Part shown: positions 23,815 to 35,000 of the stretch, piece after piece
How positions within the stretch are numbered: the first letter of the stretch is position 1
Layout: each line of letters opens with the position of its first letter
NCBI GenBank assembly: GCA_011634665.1
Contig: WAEK01000006.1
Coordinates: forward strand, 2,796,001 to 2,860,000
DNA: 64,000 nucleotides
DNA from: Mortierella sp. BCC40632
Lineage: Eukaryota > Mortierellomycota > Mortierellomycetes > Mortierellales > Mortierellaceae
Direction: 5' to 3'
Notes under the pieces: generated by a model
The model's database searches: none
Seen by the model: the letters and a program-made list of their open reading frames with translations, nothing else
Told to the model about the DNA's origin: nothing
Translations under genes and position numbers: made by a program

Positions 23815-26800
23815 AGGATGAGAACCACATGCTTTGCATTGCTGATCAAATGGACTTTTTGCTCTTTGCTACGAAATACAATTTTTTTCTTTGCTTACCA
23901 GTAAACAGTCTTGAGATCAAACTTTAGTAGGGCGGCCTCGATATCCTTGATGCTGCGTTCGAGCACGAAACGAGCATTGTCCATGATACCCTTGTGAACA
24001 AGACCACCCTTGTAAGGATAATACTCACAGACCAAGTCGGTCATAGCATCCGTAATGCTCTATAAACAACCACCAGTCAACCAAATTGAGACCAAAGGAG
24101 GGGGAGGGGGAGGGAGGATAAAATTTGAGTAAGCACAATGGCTTGGTGAGGAGGAAGTTACTGAAACACTTTTTTTTTCTCCCTGAGGAAAGAGTAATGT
24201 AACAAAAAAAAAAAAAAAAAAAAAACCAACTTACAAAGGTACCACGGATAATAATACATAGGGCATTGAACCTGGGGTCGCGGACAATGTAATAACTTGG
24301 TACAAGTGCTGTCCGTTTATCGAAGTGCCAAACAATCATGTCCTCCTTCTTGAGCTTAAAATAGTCCATCACGTTCTTGCGGTCAGAATTGAACCGAATG
24401 AAATCTATATAAAAAAAATCGAGGGGAGGGAGAGCCAATTGGGTGAGACAAGTCGTTAGTGCCCAATATTTTTTTTTTTTTAACCCCAAAAACTGGTATA
24501 CAAATCAGAGGTCCGTTTTTTTTTTTTTTTTTTTGGGTGGATCAAAAAAAGAGAATGGATTCCTTACTGAGCGGTGCCACCTTGAAGCTATAGCCAAAGT
24601 AAACCCATGGAAGAGAGCCATAAGATGCAATTGCTAGTCGAATAAAGTGGCGAGCCTTTTCGAGAACTTCAATATTATCGAATGCCTTGTTAGTAGTTGG
24701 TCTATTTTTTTTTTTTTTTTCCCAAAAAAAAAAAAAGGAGACGAAATTAGCAGCATGCGCGGAGGAAATGAAAAGAAACGAAGTGGTTTTTTTTTTAAAA
24801 AAAAAAAAAAAAAAAAGCCAGACCACATACGTTGGGTGCCTTGCATAGTATTGTTCCACGATATGGAAGCCTCTCCAGAACTCGGACCGCGTCAGATTCC
24901 ATCCATGACCAAAAAAGGAACTATACATCAACTGAATATCCTTGAACGCCGATCGTGTCTTTTCAGAGAACAAACTGAACTTGGGCTTCTTGCCCTTGTG
25001 GCTCTGATGAGGATGTCCTGAAGAACCCTTTTGGTCCGACGTACGGTTCAGGTACTCCTTCTTTTTGGCCGGATCACCGTTGGCCATGATATTGGCCATC
25101 ATCTCTTCTTCATGTCTTCGATCCGCTTCCGTAAGATGCTCACCCTTGACCTGGTTTGACTTCAAGACATTCTGAATGTCTTCGCCAAGTTCTGCATCCT
25201 CTCCGTCCACAAACCCGTCTCCATACTGTAGATCGGGTTCTTCCCAAGAAGTCGCGACACCCTGTGAAAGCGCACTGTCCGAGAGCCAATCAAAAGGGGA
25301 TCCAGGTGGAGAGTTTGGAGACCCAGGTGAATGAAGAAACGTAGGCGACAATGGAGGTGAAATGGGTTGGCTGGCCATCTTTGGAGAGCTATAGTTCACA
25401 GAAACATTCGGTGGAGAAGCAGGTGTTGTAAGGACTCTACGTGACCGATCCGGAGACGATTCCGCAGTGGCGTCATGTGGAATGATGATCGGCGCTGACA
25501 CGGCTTTTACAAGAGGCCCACCGATTTGGTCATGATCAGTAGGAGAGGGCGCCTGTGAGTTGTCAGAGAAGTAACCACTCGAGGTTTGACGGTGACTATC
25601 TCCAAGGGTGGAAGAGTCGGACGAAACAGTAGAATCCATGGATTGGTTGGTGTTCGATCTTGACTTTCTTGACCACGATCGCTCCAGCTTGTCTACAGGA
25701 GAGTTCATTGGACGACCGGTGCCTTTTCCGAGGTGAGAAAAGAGAGGGTTCTTTGTTTGGTCCTTGAAGTGGAGAGTAGCTTGGACAGTGACCATCCCCA
25801 CTTCAATCCCGTTCAAGTCCATTTGAGCATACGAGTCTGTCCTCTCAGGTCGACGAGCGTGAGATACGACAGTTATATCCTCCTTGTCCTCTTTGCCTTT
25901 CGTAACAATAACGTCTTTTTCTTTTTTGCCCTTTGCTTGGTTATGTTGGTGGCGGCGGATACTTGAGGCGATATGGGTGTAAGAGCCATGCTTGTACAGC
26001 GGGAGGTCAAACTCAAATTCATCGTCATGTTGTTTACAAAAGGCTGTTGCATCAAATCGCTGCGAGAGCACCGACTGTTCCGGCTCGGTATTATCATTCC
26101 CGTCATTATCGTACTTGTTTCCGACCTTCTTTAGAAGCTCACGGAGTGGTAGGTAAGCTCGGCCGATCTTGGATGTCTGGCCAAAGGCCTTCTTGACGTC
26201 AAAAATGTCAAACTTGACAATGTCAAAGGTCATGTTGTGGACCGTTGTCGGGAAGTCAAAGACGTGTTTTGTATGGTCGCCAAGGTTCTTGGCTGGCTTG
26301 GTACTTTGGTGGACATTCTGAAGTTTGACTTGAACCTGGGTCTTGTCATGGAGACCATTACAAGAAACGCTGCGGAGGCGGAGGGAAATGTACTCTGCAG
26401 CAGAACAAAGGGCAGGAAACAAAAAAAAAAAAAAAAAAAAAAAAAAGGGACCTGTGTCAGGAGGACAATGCTCGGCATTGCACTGCAAAAGGAACGTGAG
26501 CATGCAGACTAAGAAATGCATTCTCTACTTACCGGGAACCACTGCACAGTCAAAAAAAAAAAAAAAAAAAATCACAGTGGGACAGCGGAAAGAGGCCAAA
26601 GCGAGGAACGGATGAGAATGGTCAGTGTCAGAGTGACCAGATGAAGAGGAAAGAAAATCGGGTCCTCTCCCAGTCAGTACTCTCAACACTTGAGGAAAAA
26701 AAAAAAAGGTCTTTCAGCTTACGTTCTACACAAAGACCAATACTTGTCGCCTGGCTAAGAAAGGAGGCGCCGCTGTCTGTCCTTGTGGAGAGTCCGCGGT

Positions 26801-27179
26801 GAAGCGTTGAACCTGTTTTTTTAGGGAACACAAAAGGGCACGAGAGCACAAGAGCATAGACCACTCATTAGATACTAGTTCAACACTACCGGCTCCCTTC
26901 TTCTTTGGATGGATGAATACAAATGCAAAGCGAGCACAAATTAGGCTTGTTCGCCAAAAAAGAAGAGAAAGAAAACAGCCAAAATAAACATTGAATGCTG
27001 AAAGAGATTTGTAAACAGGATTGTCAAGGCTGTGTAAGTGTGGGTATCTTCTTGCCTTGTGTTGGTGACACTGCTGGCCTGTTGGCGGCGCTCACAGGAG
27101 AGGCGGCTATCGCAACAGGTTCGGGTGTATGACTGATAGGAACGGGCAAAGAGACTGCGGCGGCGGCGGTCGTTGCCAT
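22365..27179 (-). CDS. C2-domain class 3 lipase (diacylglycerol-lipase type)
   Basis: Predicted serine lipase acting on membrane glycerolipids. Exons in gene order: 27179-27056, 26812-26723, 26541-26533, 26394-24831, 24701-24568, 24404-24235, 24059-23899, 23757-22365 (1214 aa). A C2-like domain (~75-185) runs from EYISLRLRSVSC to AYLPLRELLKK. A Ser/Pro-rich linker follows, with repeated SPP motifs. The alpha/beta-hydrolase core starts near NFIRFNSDRK and includes IIIRGTF (oxyanion region). The nucleophile elbow is GHSLGAG, with Ser755. The likely acid is Asp821 in FINENDIVCRLS, and a catalytic His probably lies near the C-terminal WHHFPQQYDSRI. The tail is acidic then basic. The 5' end needs a GC-AG intron (donor AAG|GCAAGA at 27056/27055) and a 9-nt exon; both are supported by phase only. 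The lipase family call is firm; the diacylglycerol substrate is by analogy. Confidence 0.88.
23770..23812. repeat. (GA)n microsatellite in lipase intron 7
   Basis: About 43 bp of GA in the short intron 23758-23898. It reads as (CT)n on the gene strand, close to the acceptor that opens the catalytic-serine exon. Confidence 0.9.
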
Positions 27180-30100
27180 TGCTTATCGAGATATGATGGG
27201 GAGAGGGGTATCAAAGGGGGTAGAAGGTCAAATGGTGGTTGTTGATCAGGAAGGGGTATACGATGCTCTACAGGGCGTCAGGTATCGTAGGGGGACTATT
27301 AAAGGGTGGGGTGGGGGGAAGAGGTTGACAGAATGGATTACTGAAGGGCGGAATTGTTGAAGGCGAATGAAAGGAGGACGTAGTGCGAGTCGAGGAGGAA
27401 GGAAGGAAGGAAAGGAAGCAATGACTCGGATGTAATGACTAATGAGGTCGATGGCGCAATGTGGAGAAGGAAGAATTGAATTCCCAGCCGAGAGAAGAGA
27501 AAGAGAAAGCGAAAGCGATAACCAAGGTGAAACGCCAGTCGGCTCGGGCAATGTCGCGCACAGGACAGTCGTTGCTCGAGTGCGGGAAAAAAAAAAAATG
27601 AGTCGTGGCAGTGATGGTGGCGATGGTCTCGGATTTGGAAAGGACAACTGCAACTGCCTCGGTGATGGTTCGGACACGGACAGCGATTCCAACTACAGAA
27701 GTGATATTGGGCACGGCTTGACCGACAGGTGTAGTAAATGGCGACGGTGTCTGGAAGGAGGAGGCAAGAGGGTGAGAGAGAGAAAGAGAGAAAAAGAGAG
27801 AGAGCGCGCGCGAAAAGAAAAGAAAAGGAGGGGAAATGGACAAGCGAGGTGAGGCTGACTTTATACACTCGGTGCTTATGATGCGCACATGTTCGCTAGG
27901 GAGAGCAGCTTCACATTGCGCCAACGGCCTCCACACTGGGTGCTCCGTAGCAGTCTCTATCCTCCACATTGAGCACAACACACGGCTCTCACCCAGAGAG
28001 CCATGGATGCATCGGCGGCTACCCATGGGTCATGAACATGCTCCCTCCACCTTGGTACTTTCGTTGCTGTGTGGACACATGTGCACACCCAAACCTTTCT
28101 CAACTACACCTTTCTCTGAATTCAGCCTCAATGGCCCAATGGTCGACGTTCAGGGGTGGCACAAGCAACGAACACTTAATTTTCTTCGTGTAAATTCATA
28201 TGCCAGGCAAAAAGAAGCGAGGCGGTGCCTTTCTACTCAACATCTCCACTCAACTGTTCTCGTACTCCATGCCACCTTCCCCCTCCCCCCAAACGGATTT
28301 CAGACGATACGGTATTGAAACGAGATTCGACCCTCTAATACAAACACGCTGACAGCTCTCAATTCATGTCGCCGCCGCTAGTCTCGCTAGGATTCTGATA
28401 TCCCAAGTCAAATAAAAATGGTCGCCGATCGCCCCAAAGTCGGTCTGCTCGGCTATCTGGATTCTTTGCCTGGTCAACGCGGCAATGATATCTTTCGCTC
28501 ACCGGGGCCGTCCATCCTTTGGCAATACACTCCTGCATGGATATGCTCCACCTCTCCTGTGGAACCAGCAAAAAAGAGTGAGCTTTTTTTCTCCTCGCCC
28601 CACATGTCAGGCAGGTTCATACTCCTTTGAACCGCGATGCATGGATACGGCTCTGGCGACATAGTGGTGCATCAAGGAGCTGCACATGCATAGCGCTGGT
28701 ATGTCCGCACCACATGTCCACCTGGGTCGAGACATGGTGGGACTCACAGAGATATCGAGAAGAAAAAAAGTTGGGCGTCGAAAGAGTCTTCTATGCATGC
28801 GCTGGGTCCCAACATGGGGGATTTTTTTTTTTTGTGACCCTCCCCTTCAAGTTCAGGCGCGCGAGCGCGAACCGAAAGGTCCTAAGATTTAGCCAAGAAA
28901 GAAAGAAAAAAGGGTCGATCCTTGTGTACTTTTGGCTAGACTTATTTCTGCAGTAATAAAGGAACAATCATGTGGACTCTTTGTTGGAACGGTGAATCTC
29001 GTTTTACTTGTCAGATCTTCTCCTGCAACTGACCAATGTTCGTACCTCTTTTGCATACGACAGGCATTGCTACGATTTTTTTCGGTCCTTGTGGCCTTGC
29101 TTCATGAGTTATTCCAGCAAACAAATAAAATAGAGCCAACCACGACTCAATTTTTGGTTTTCCGCTTGGCGCTTTCCTTATCTCCTCCATGTCTGTACTC
29201 TGCGCTGGGTAAATGTTTGGGTGGCCGCTTTATTTCAACCGAGGGAAAAGAATCTCTCTTCTTGGGGCCAGAGCAATGGTTCAACATCTCCAAGAGCCAT
29301 TACTTTACAGAAAAATTAAAGGGGAGGAGGAAGGGGGCCTACTTGGCCTCACTGACAGAAAATAGAGATAGTAGAGTATGACCTTGAGACCCGTACATAC
29401 TGCACTTGCACCAGAGTAACCAAGTAGCCTATCTATCCAAAAACGTACCTGAGCACAAGTGAGCCAAAGTACATACTATTCCTTTTTCGAAACAGGGTCT
29501 AACGCGTCAGACTATTTTTTTTTTTATTTCTTTCTAGTCCTAAGTGCTAGCATCTTTTTTTACAGCAAATTGTTTTTGCAAGAGAGACGATGGCTTCTGA
29601 GCCAGCTCTAATGCCGGACTTCCAGAGACCATAAAGACAAAAATGGCTATTGCAGCCCAGAGGTCAAGGTTTACTCTCTTTTAAAGCAGATATAAAGAAG
29701 CTCAATAGTCAACCTATTTTGCCCAGGACAGACCAAGGGCGGGCAAAAAGAAAATAAGGTGGTAGACCGCGTTCATTTGGCAGGGTGCAAGTCAATTGGT
29801 CATCGCGCATGGGGCTCCGAGGATTCGGCAAGGATAGGAACAAAAGGAACCGAGCAAAAGGACAAAAAGAAAGGCGGGTGTCCCGTGTGGGGAGGACAAG
29901 GACCATTACGACCCATGAGATGCATGCTCGGGGCTACGGCATGGCCGGAGCAACGCTATCAACACGGAGAAGGGGGCACGTCCCAAGCCAAAGGACGACG
30001 GACAAGGTGTCCAAAGGGCTCTTTATGCTTATTTGGCGCTGACTCAACGGGCCTCTTTCTCTTTTGTTTCTTCCACTTGCACAGAGTCTCTTTATTTTTT

Positions 30101-30211
30101 TTTTTTTATTTTTTTCTTCTCTCTCTCTGTCACTCTCTCCCACTCATTTAGCTGCCCGTCCGACTGATCAGCACAAACGCTCGATTCCATTGACATTAGA
30201 ATATACGCGCC
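27180..30211. other. 3 kb divergent spacer, lipase / FPGS
   Basis: Bidirectional promoter region. The lipase-proximal part is GC-rich and repetitive; the centre (28300-29700) is of mixed composition. Open frames at 27442-27852, 27836-28318, 28418-28630 and 29759-30151 overlap frames on the other strand and show no domain, so none is called. A T-rich tract at 30092-30116 precedes the FPGS start. Confidence 0.5.
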
Positions 30212-31424
30212 ATGTTCATTGTCCGAACACGGATCGCTGGCCTTGTGCCGCCACACCATCAGTTGCGAGCCTCTACTGCCCATGGCCAAGGTTTTTGCAC
30301 CACGCAGCTGTCACGGCCATCGAGGACGCTCTCGTCATCGAAGTCGTCGTCGTCGTCGTCGTGGTCCTTGTCGTCTTCGTCGCCACTGGAAAACACGTGT
30401 CGACTCCATTCGACGAATGCGCCGCCCCCTGTTGTCGTCCCCCAACAGAGCCCTCTCATCCCTAGACCCTGCTCCTCTCTCTCTTCTTCTCTGCATCCAT
30501 CCTTGACTCGATCCTCTGCTGCTTCTCGCTCATCCTTGCACAAGCAACTACATCCTTCCTCTCATCTGTCCCTTGGTATCCCAGCCTCCTCTCGCTGGCT
30601 TCATTCCACTCGTGCCATCTCTTCTCTACCCCAACACCAGCCATCGACTGATCCTCTCTCCGGCGACGATCGAATTCGGATCTTTTCCCGCCCCATGCCT
30701 CGCTCCTACGCCGTAAGAAACCTCACGTCTGAAGAAGAAGAAAATACCTGTCGCTCTCCCATTCCTGCGCCCCTTCGCTACCTCTCTCCCTCTCTCTCTC
30801 TTTCTCATAACACGGACACTCTTACAGGTTCACATACTTACTGGTCACGCCTTTTTTTTTTTTTTTTTTTTTTGTAACAATGTATCTGTTTTGGACAACT
30901 CCTTAGGACGCCGTTGAGAAACTCAACGGCTTGCAGACCAACTTTGCAGTCCTGGACGCCGTCCGCAAGTCAGGAGGCAATTCCAACAAGAATTCGTTGC
31001 CCGAGATGATAGACTTTATCCGTCGCAGTGGCTACGATGTAAAGTACTTTCAAAAGCATGAAACAAAAGGCTCGTTGGAATAGGAGAAAGAGAGGCTCAC
31101 AGAAGGGCCCTGCTATGAAGGAACTCTAGGATCCTGATCCGAGTCTCCCTTTTTTTTTTTTTTTTTTTTTTATCACCCTCGCTCACTTACTCACTCCCAC
31201 TCCCACTCTCCCACTCCCTTTCTCTATCGTGCTATTCAGCCTGTAGACTTTGATGAGCTGAATCTGATCCATGTCACTGGAACCAAAGGCAAGGGTTCTA
31301 CCTGTGCACTGACAGAATCGATCCTTCGCAACTACGAAGGAAAGAGAAAGATCAAGACTGGTAAGGGGAGAGACATGTCCAGCAGCATGACAAAGGAGGG
31401 TCAAGGCAGGGGGGTCCAATGCTC

Positions 31425-31465
<41 letters not shown>

Positions 31466-32774
31466 ACCCTTTCGATACTATTTTGAGAATCGTTCAACCA
31501 CAATCCTCCTCCTTGTTCTGTAAGATCCCTTTTGGAGAGAGAGAGAGAGAGGAAGAAAGAGAAAGAGCCGACACGCGTTGACTAACTCACACACACATTC
31601 TCTGATCTGTTCTGATCAATGCCTCTTTTCATATTCTTTCTCTCCAGGACTTTACACCTCGCCACATCTGATGGAGGTGAGAGAGAGAATCAGGATCGAT
31701 GGGGCTCCCATCAGCCAGGAGCTCTTTGCAAAGTACTTTTTCGAAGTCTGGGATCGCCTTGATAACTCTGGAGTAAGTTTGTGCATGTGTGTATGCGATG
31801 TGTGAATGTGCGCGCGCCTGTTTTTTTTTTTTGTGGCCTGTGGACAATGCCGTTGACCATTGGAGGACAGACAATATTTTTGTGAGCTTTTTTTTTTTTT
31901 TTTTTTGAGCTTTTTAATACCACAATTGCGCCATTTTCTAACGTTTTCCTTGGGGGGGACTCATCATTGGATCAACTACAAAATAGGATGGATCCAAACC
32001 AGGTTACTTTAGGTACCTGACGGCGCTGGCACTTCACGTTTTTAAGCAGGAAAAGGTGGATGTGGCGATTCTAGAAGTTGGCATTGGCGGTGCTTATGAC
32101 TCAACCAATATCATCCAAACGCCCATCGTCTGTGGCGTGGCAGCTCTTGGTATTGATCACGTCTCTGTCCTGGGATCAACATTGGGACAGATTGCATGGA
32201 ACAAGAGTGGTATCTTTAAGGAGGGAGTCCCTGCTTTCACTTCTGAACAACCTGAAGAGGGCTTGACTGTCCTCCAGAGCAGGGCTGCGGAGCTTCATGT
32301 GAGTGTCCTGCTCTTTCACTTTTATTTCTCTCTCTCTCTCTCCATATTTTCTCGTATTACACTGATCAGGACACAACGTCGAAGATCAGGCAAAAGCTAA
32401 TGCATTGTTCCATACTGTATTGACAGGCATCTGAACTCAAGGTCGTCTCCGAGTTCACAGCAGAGCAACTGAATGGTCTGACAATTGGACTTGCAGGAAA
32501 GCACCAGGTTGCCAACGCAGCTCTTGCATCAGCAATGTGCCGAGTCTGGATCGAGAAGGTGTTGGGAGAAAAGATTGATGTTGGATCTGGAGTACCCAAG
32601 GCATTTGCGAAAGGTTTGACGAGTGCGCGGTGGCCCGGACGTGGACAAATCATGGTTCGGGACAACAAACCAAAAATCACTTGGTTCTTTGATGGAGCCC
32701 ATACTGCAGAGAGTATTCGTGTCTGTGCAGAATGGTTCAAGGATGCCAGCCAAAAAGATCAAAGGTGCGTACGG

Positions 32775-32822
<48 letters not shown>

Positions 32823-33303
32823 TTTTTCACAGATGGGACTCACCAAATAGTTTAAATCCTTTAGGAAAATCAAAAAAGTCTTGGTATTTAATTGCACAGG
32901 CCCTAGAGATGGTGACACATTGTTGGGACCTCTTGCCAAGATCCAGTCCGCGATCCACTTTGATCAAGCTCTGTTTACGCCCACAGTGACTTTTGCTTCC
33001 AACACATACCGAGGAGATCTTGTGAACAACAATGCAGCTTTGGATCTTGAGTTGACTACACAAAAGACCTTGGCCGCTTGTTGGGTCAAGCAGGTCGGAC
33101 TGGCATCCGAGACCGAGTCACAGCAATCACCACCACCAAAGACGACGGTTCTACCATCGATTGAGCATTCCGTCAACTGGATTGATGATTATGTCAAGGC
33201 GACTTTGGAGAAGGGAGAAGCGGAGCATGTTCAGGTTCTTGTTACAGGAAGTTTGCATCTTGTTGGAGGCATTCAGAGTGTGCTAGAGTGCGATGTCATT
33301 TAG
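30212..33303 (+). CDS. FPGS: Folylpolyglutamate synthase
   Basis: ATP-dependent ligase that adds glutamates to reduced folates, retaining them in the cytosol and mitochondria for one-carbon metabolism. Exons: 30212-30712, 30907-31038, 31240-31360, 31648-31772, 31987-32298, 32427-32764, 32865-33303 (655 aa). The core starts at DAVEKLNGLQ. Key motifs are the P-loop TGTKGKGST (224-232), TSPHLMEVRERIRI, the EVGIGGAYDSTN magnesium/folate region, GLAGKHQVANAALA, and FDGAHTAES (~485-492). About 160 residues precede the core. They are Ser/Arg-rich with almost no acidic residues at the start, resembling a long mitochondrial presequence. An in-frame ATG at 30695 (Met162) directly before the core could start a cytosolic form, as known for animal FPGS. 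That dual use is inference. Confidence 0.94.
32779..32815. repeat. (TC)n repeat in FPGS intron 6
   Basis: About 36 bp of TC followed by a T run, in the 100-nt intron 32765-32864. Confidence 0.85.
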
Positions 33304-33448
33304 AAAAACAGCGGAAAGTAGGAAGGAAAAAAAAAAACCCCCCTCCCCGATACTTTTCATTTTTGCAATCACTTGTTCTTTTTTTTTCTTTCTTTTTCCT
33401 TTTCATTGCCAATTTCTCTGTATTGTGTCATTTCCAGTCCTTGTTTTC

Positions 33449-33514
<66 letters not shown>

Positions 33515-33695
33515 TTCCTTACTTTTCTTTCTTTGATATCTGTTTATTTGTTCTCTATATTCAGCGCAATTATCATGTCATGTCCCCTCCTAATGAATGA
33601 AAGCAATGTCGGAATTCCCATTTGCCAAGTTCCCCTGTTGATATGTGACCGAAAAAAAAAATTACTCCCGAAATAATCCTCCTCTTTTTTTTTTA
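33304..33695. other. Convergent spacer, FPGS / mL59
   Basis: Only 392 bp separate the two stop codons. It includes a (CT)n run of about 60 bp at 33451-33511 and T-rich stretches. The 3'UTRs of the two genes are likely to meet or overlap. Confidence 0.6.
33451..33511. repeat. (CT)n microsatellite downstream of FPGS
   Basis: About 60 bp of uninterrupted CT within the short convergent spacer. Confidence 0.9.
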
Positions 33696-33769
33696 TTATT
33701 TTTCCCCTTCTGGTTCTAGAAAGGAAGGGGTGCTCTTTGTCTTGACCCGCTCTGCAGCCTTGGCCTAAA

Positions 33770-33800
<31 letters not shown>

Positions 33801-33901
33801 GGAAAAAAGATAGTTGTTGAGTGAACTGATCAAAGGTTGTACTGCTCGAAAAGAGCGAAAGCGGTTATTTGATTCAGTTAATCAAACCCCATCTGTCACT
33901 C

Positions 33902-33990
<89 letters not shown>

Positions 33991-34741
33991 TCTCTCTCCA
34001 AGAACACTGATCCTGTCAAAATTTACCTGCTTCCAGGTCTCGACAGTCTTTGGCATGTCGGCAATGGCCTTGGCAATCTTTGCTTTCCTGTTGAGAGAGT
34101 AGTATGATAGTAGAAGAAAAAAAAAAAAAAAAAACTCTGTATCAGTCCCATATTGTCTTATATGCTGTTGCCACATCTTAAACTCTCTAAGCATGGATCC
34201 TCATCTTGGGGTCATCAGGCTCCTCATCTTGGGATCATCAGGCTCCTCCTCTTAAAAAAATGTACCTCTGGGGAGCAGTTCTGTCATGCTTGCGACCCTT
34301 GTCTGGCTTGCCCATACGGACCGTCTTTGTCGAGAGAGGCTTGGGTGGAGGCAAGTTGAGGTACTGAGCAGCAGGAACAGGGACACCCGTCTCTGGGTGA
34401 GTGGCGATCGAGATACCGGCGCGTTCGAGTCTGGCTACCTTCTTACGGATATCAGCCAATGTCCTGGCTGAGACCTTGGCCTGTTGCCAACGCATCCGGA
34501 TCCGCTCTCCATTGGCATTCAATATTGAAGGGGCTGCTCCGGGGGCAGGTGTGGAAGAGGCGGCAGAGGCTTTGATAGGAGTGGCGACACCTGGGACAGG
34601 GACCCATTTATGTGAATAGTCGGAAGTAGGACGAACACGAAGACCAGTCAAGGTCTTGTTGAGCGCCTTTGGATGAGACAAGAGCTTGCGGATGCTGACG
34701 GCCGCATTCCTGGAAGATGTTGCTGCTGCTTGGGACGCCAT
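33696..34741 (-). CDS. MRPL25: Mitochondrial large-subunit ribosomal protein mL59
   Basis: Fungal-specific protein of the mitochondrial 54S subunit (yeast MrpL25 family). Exons in gene order: 34741-34266, 34087-34027, 33764-33696 (201 aa). The N-terminus is Ala/Ser/Arg-rich and lacks acidic residues, as in a mitochondrial presequence. The family-like core is the W-x6-R-x3-DIRKKVARLERAGI segment (~110-135) and the basic KGRKHDRTAPQR motif, followed in exon 2 by RKAKIAKAIADMPKTVETWKQ-like helix residues. Exon 3 adds 22 residues and the stop, ending in EPEGEK. Without that exon the frame would run into (GA)n-coded Glu-Arg repeats, so I reject read-through. Intron 2 contains a 94-bp (TC)n tract. 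Assignment rests on the core pattern and is moderate. Confidence 0.68.
33905..33998. repeat. (TC)n microsatellite in mL59 intron 2
   Basis: Longest dinucleotide run in the window, about 94 bp with one CCC interruption near its right end. It reads as (GA)n on the mL59 strand. Confidence 0.92.
34197..34252. repeat. Two-copy ~26-bp direct repeat in mL59 intron 1
   Basis: Two adjacent near-identical copies of a segment containing TCATCTTGGG-N-TCATCAGGCTCC, differing at one base. They lie just downstream of the exon 1 donor on the gene strand. Confidence 0.7.
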
Positions 34742-34948
34742 GATTGCTTCGATGTTGATTCCTGAATGAGGGTCCCGCGAGGTTCGGTTCAACAATGAAT
34801 GAATGCGTTAGGAAGAATGGCCACCCCTCTTCCTTGTTGTTGATCGGACCCGGCAAACGCCCTGTGGCTTGGGATAAATCAGGTGATAGCTCTCTCTCTT
34901 TCTTTTGACTATTGCATTCAACTCCAGGAGAGTGATCATGCAAGCATC

Positions 34949-35000
<52 letters not shown>

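Noticed and set aside
24701..24831. Alternative lipase junction using a GTGGTC donor and an ACAAG acceptor
   Set aside because: It also keeps the frame, but the GTATGT donor at 24831 with the T-rich TATAG acceptor at 24702-24703 is much stronger. The protein differs only by a few residues (TTPTTNK).
27246..28318. Several overlapping open frames on both strands upstream of the lipase gene
   Set aside because: They overlap each other, follow the repetitive purine/pyrimidine composition and contain no domain.
33874..34194. Minus-strand open frame with a long Glu-Arg repeat continuing from mL59 exon 2
   Set aside because: It is a translation of the (GA)n tract. A clear GTAAAT donor at the end of exon 2 and an in-phase terminal exon give a sensible protein end.
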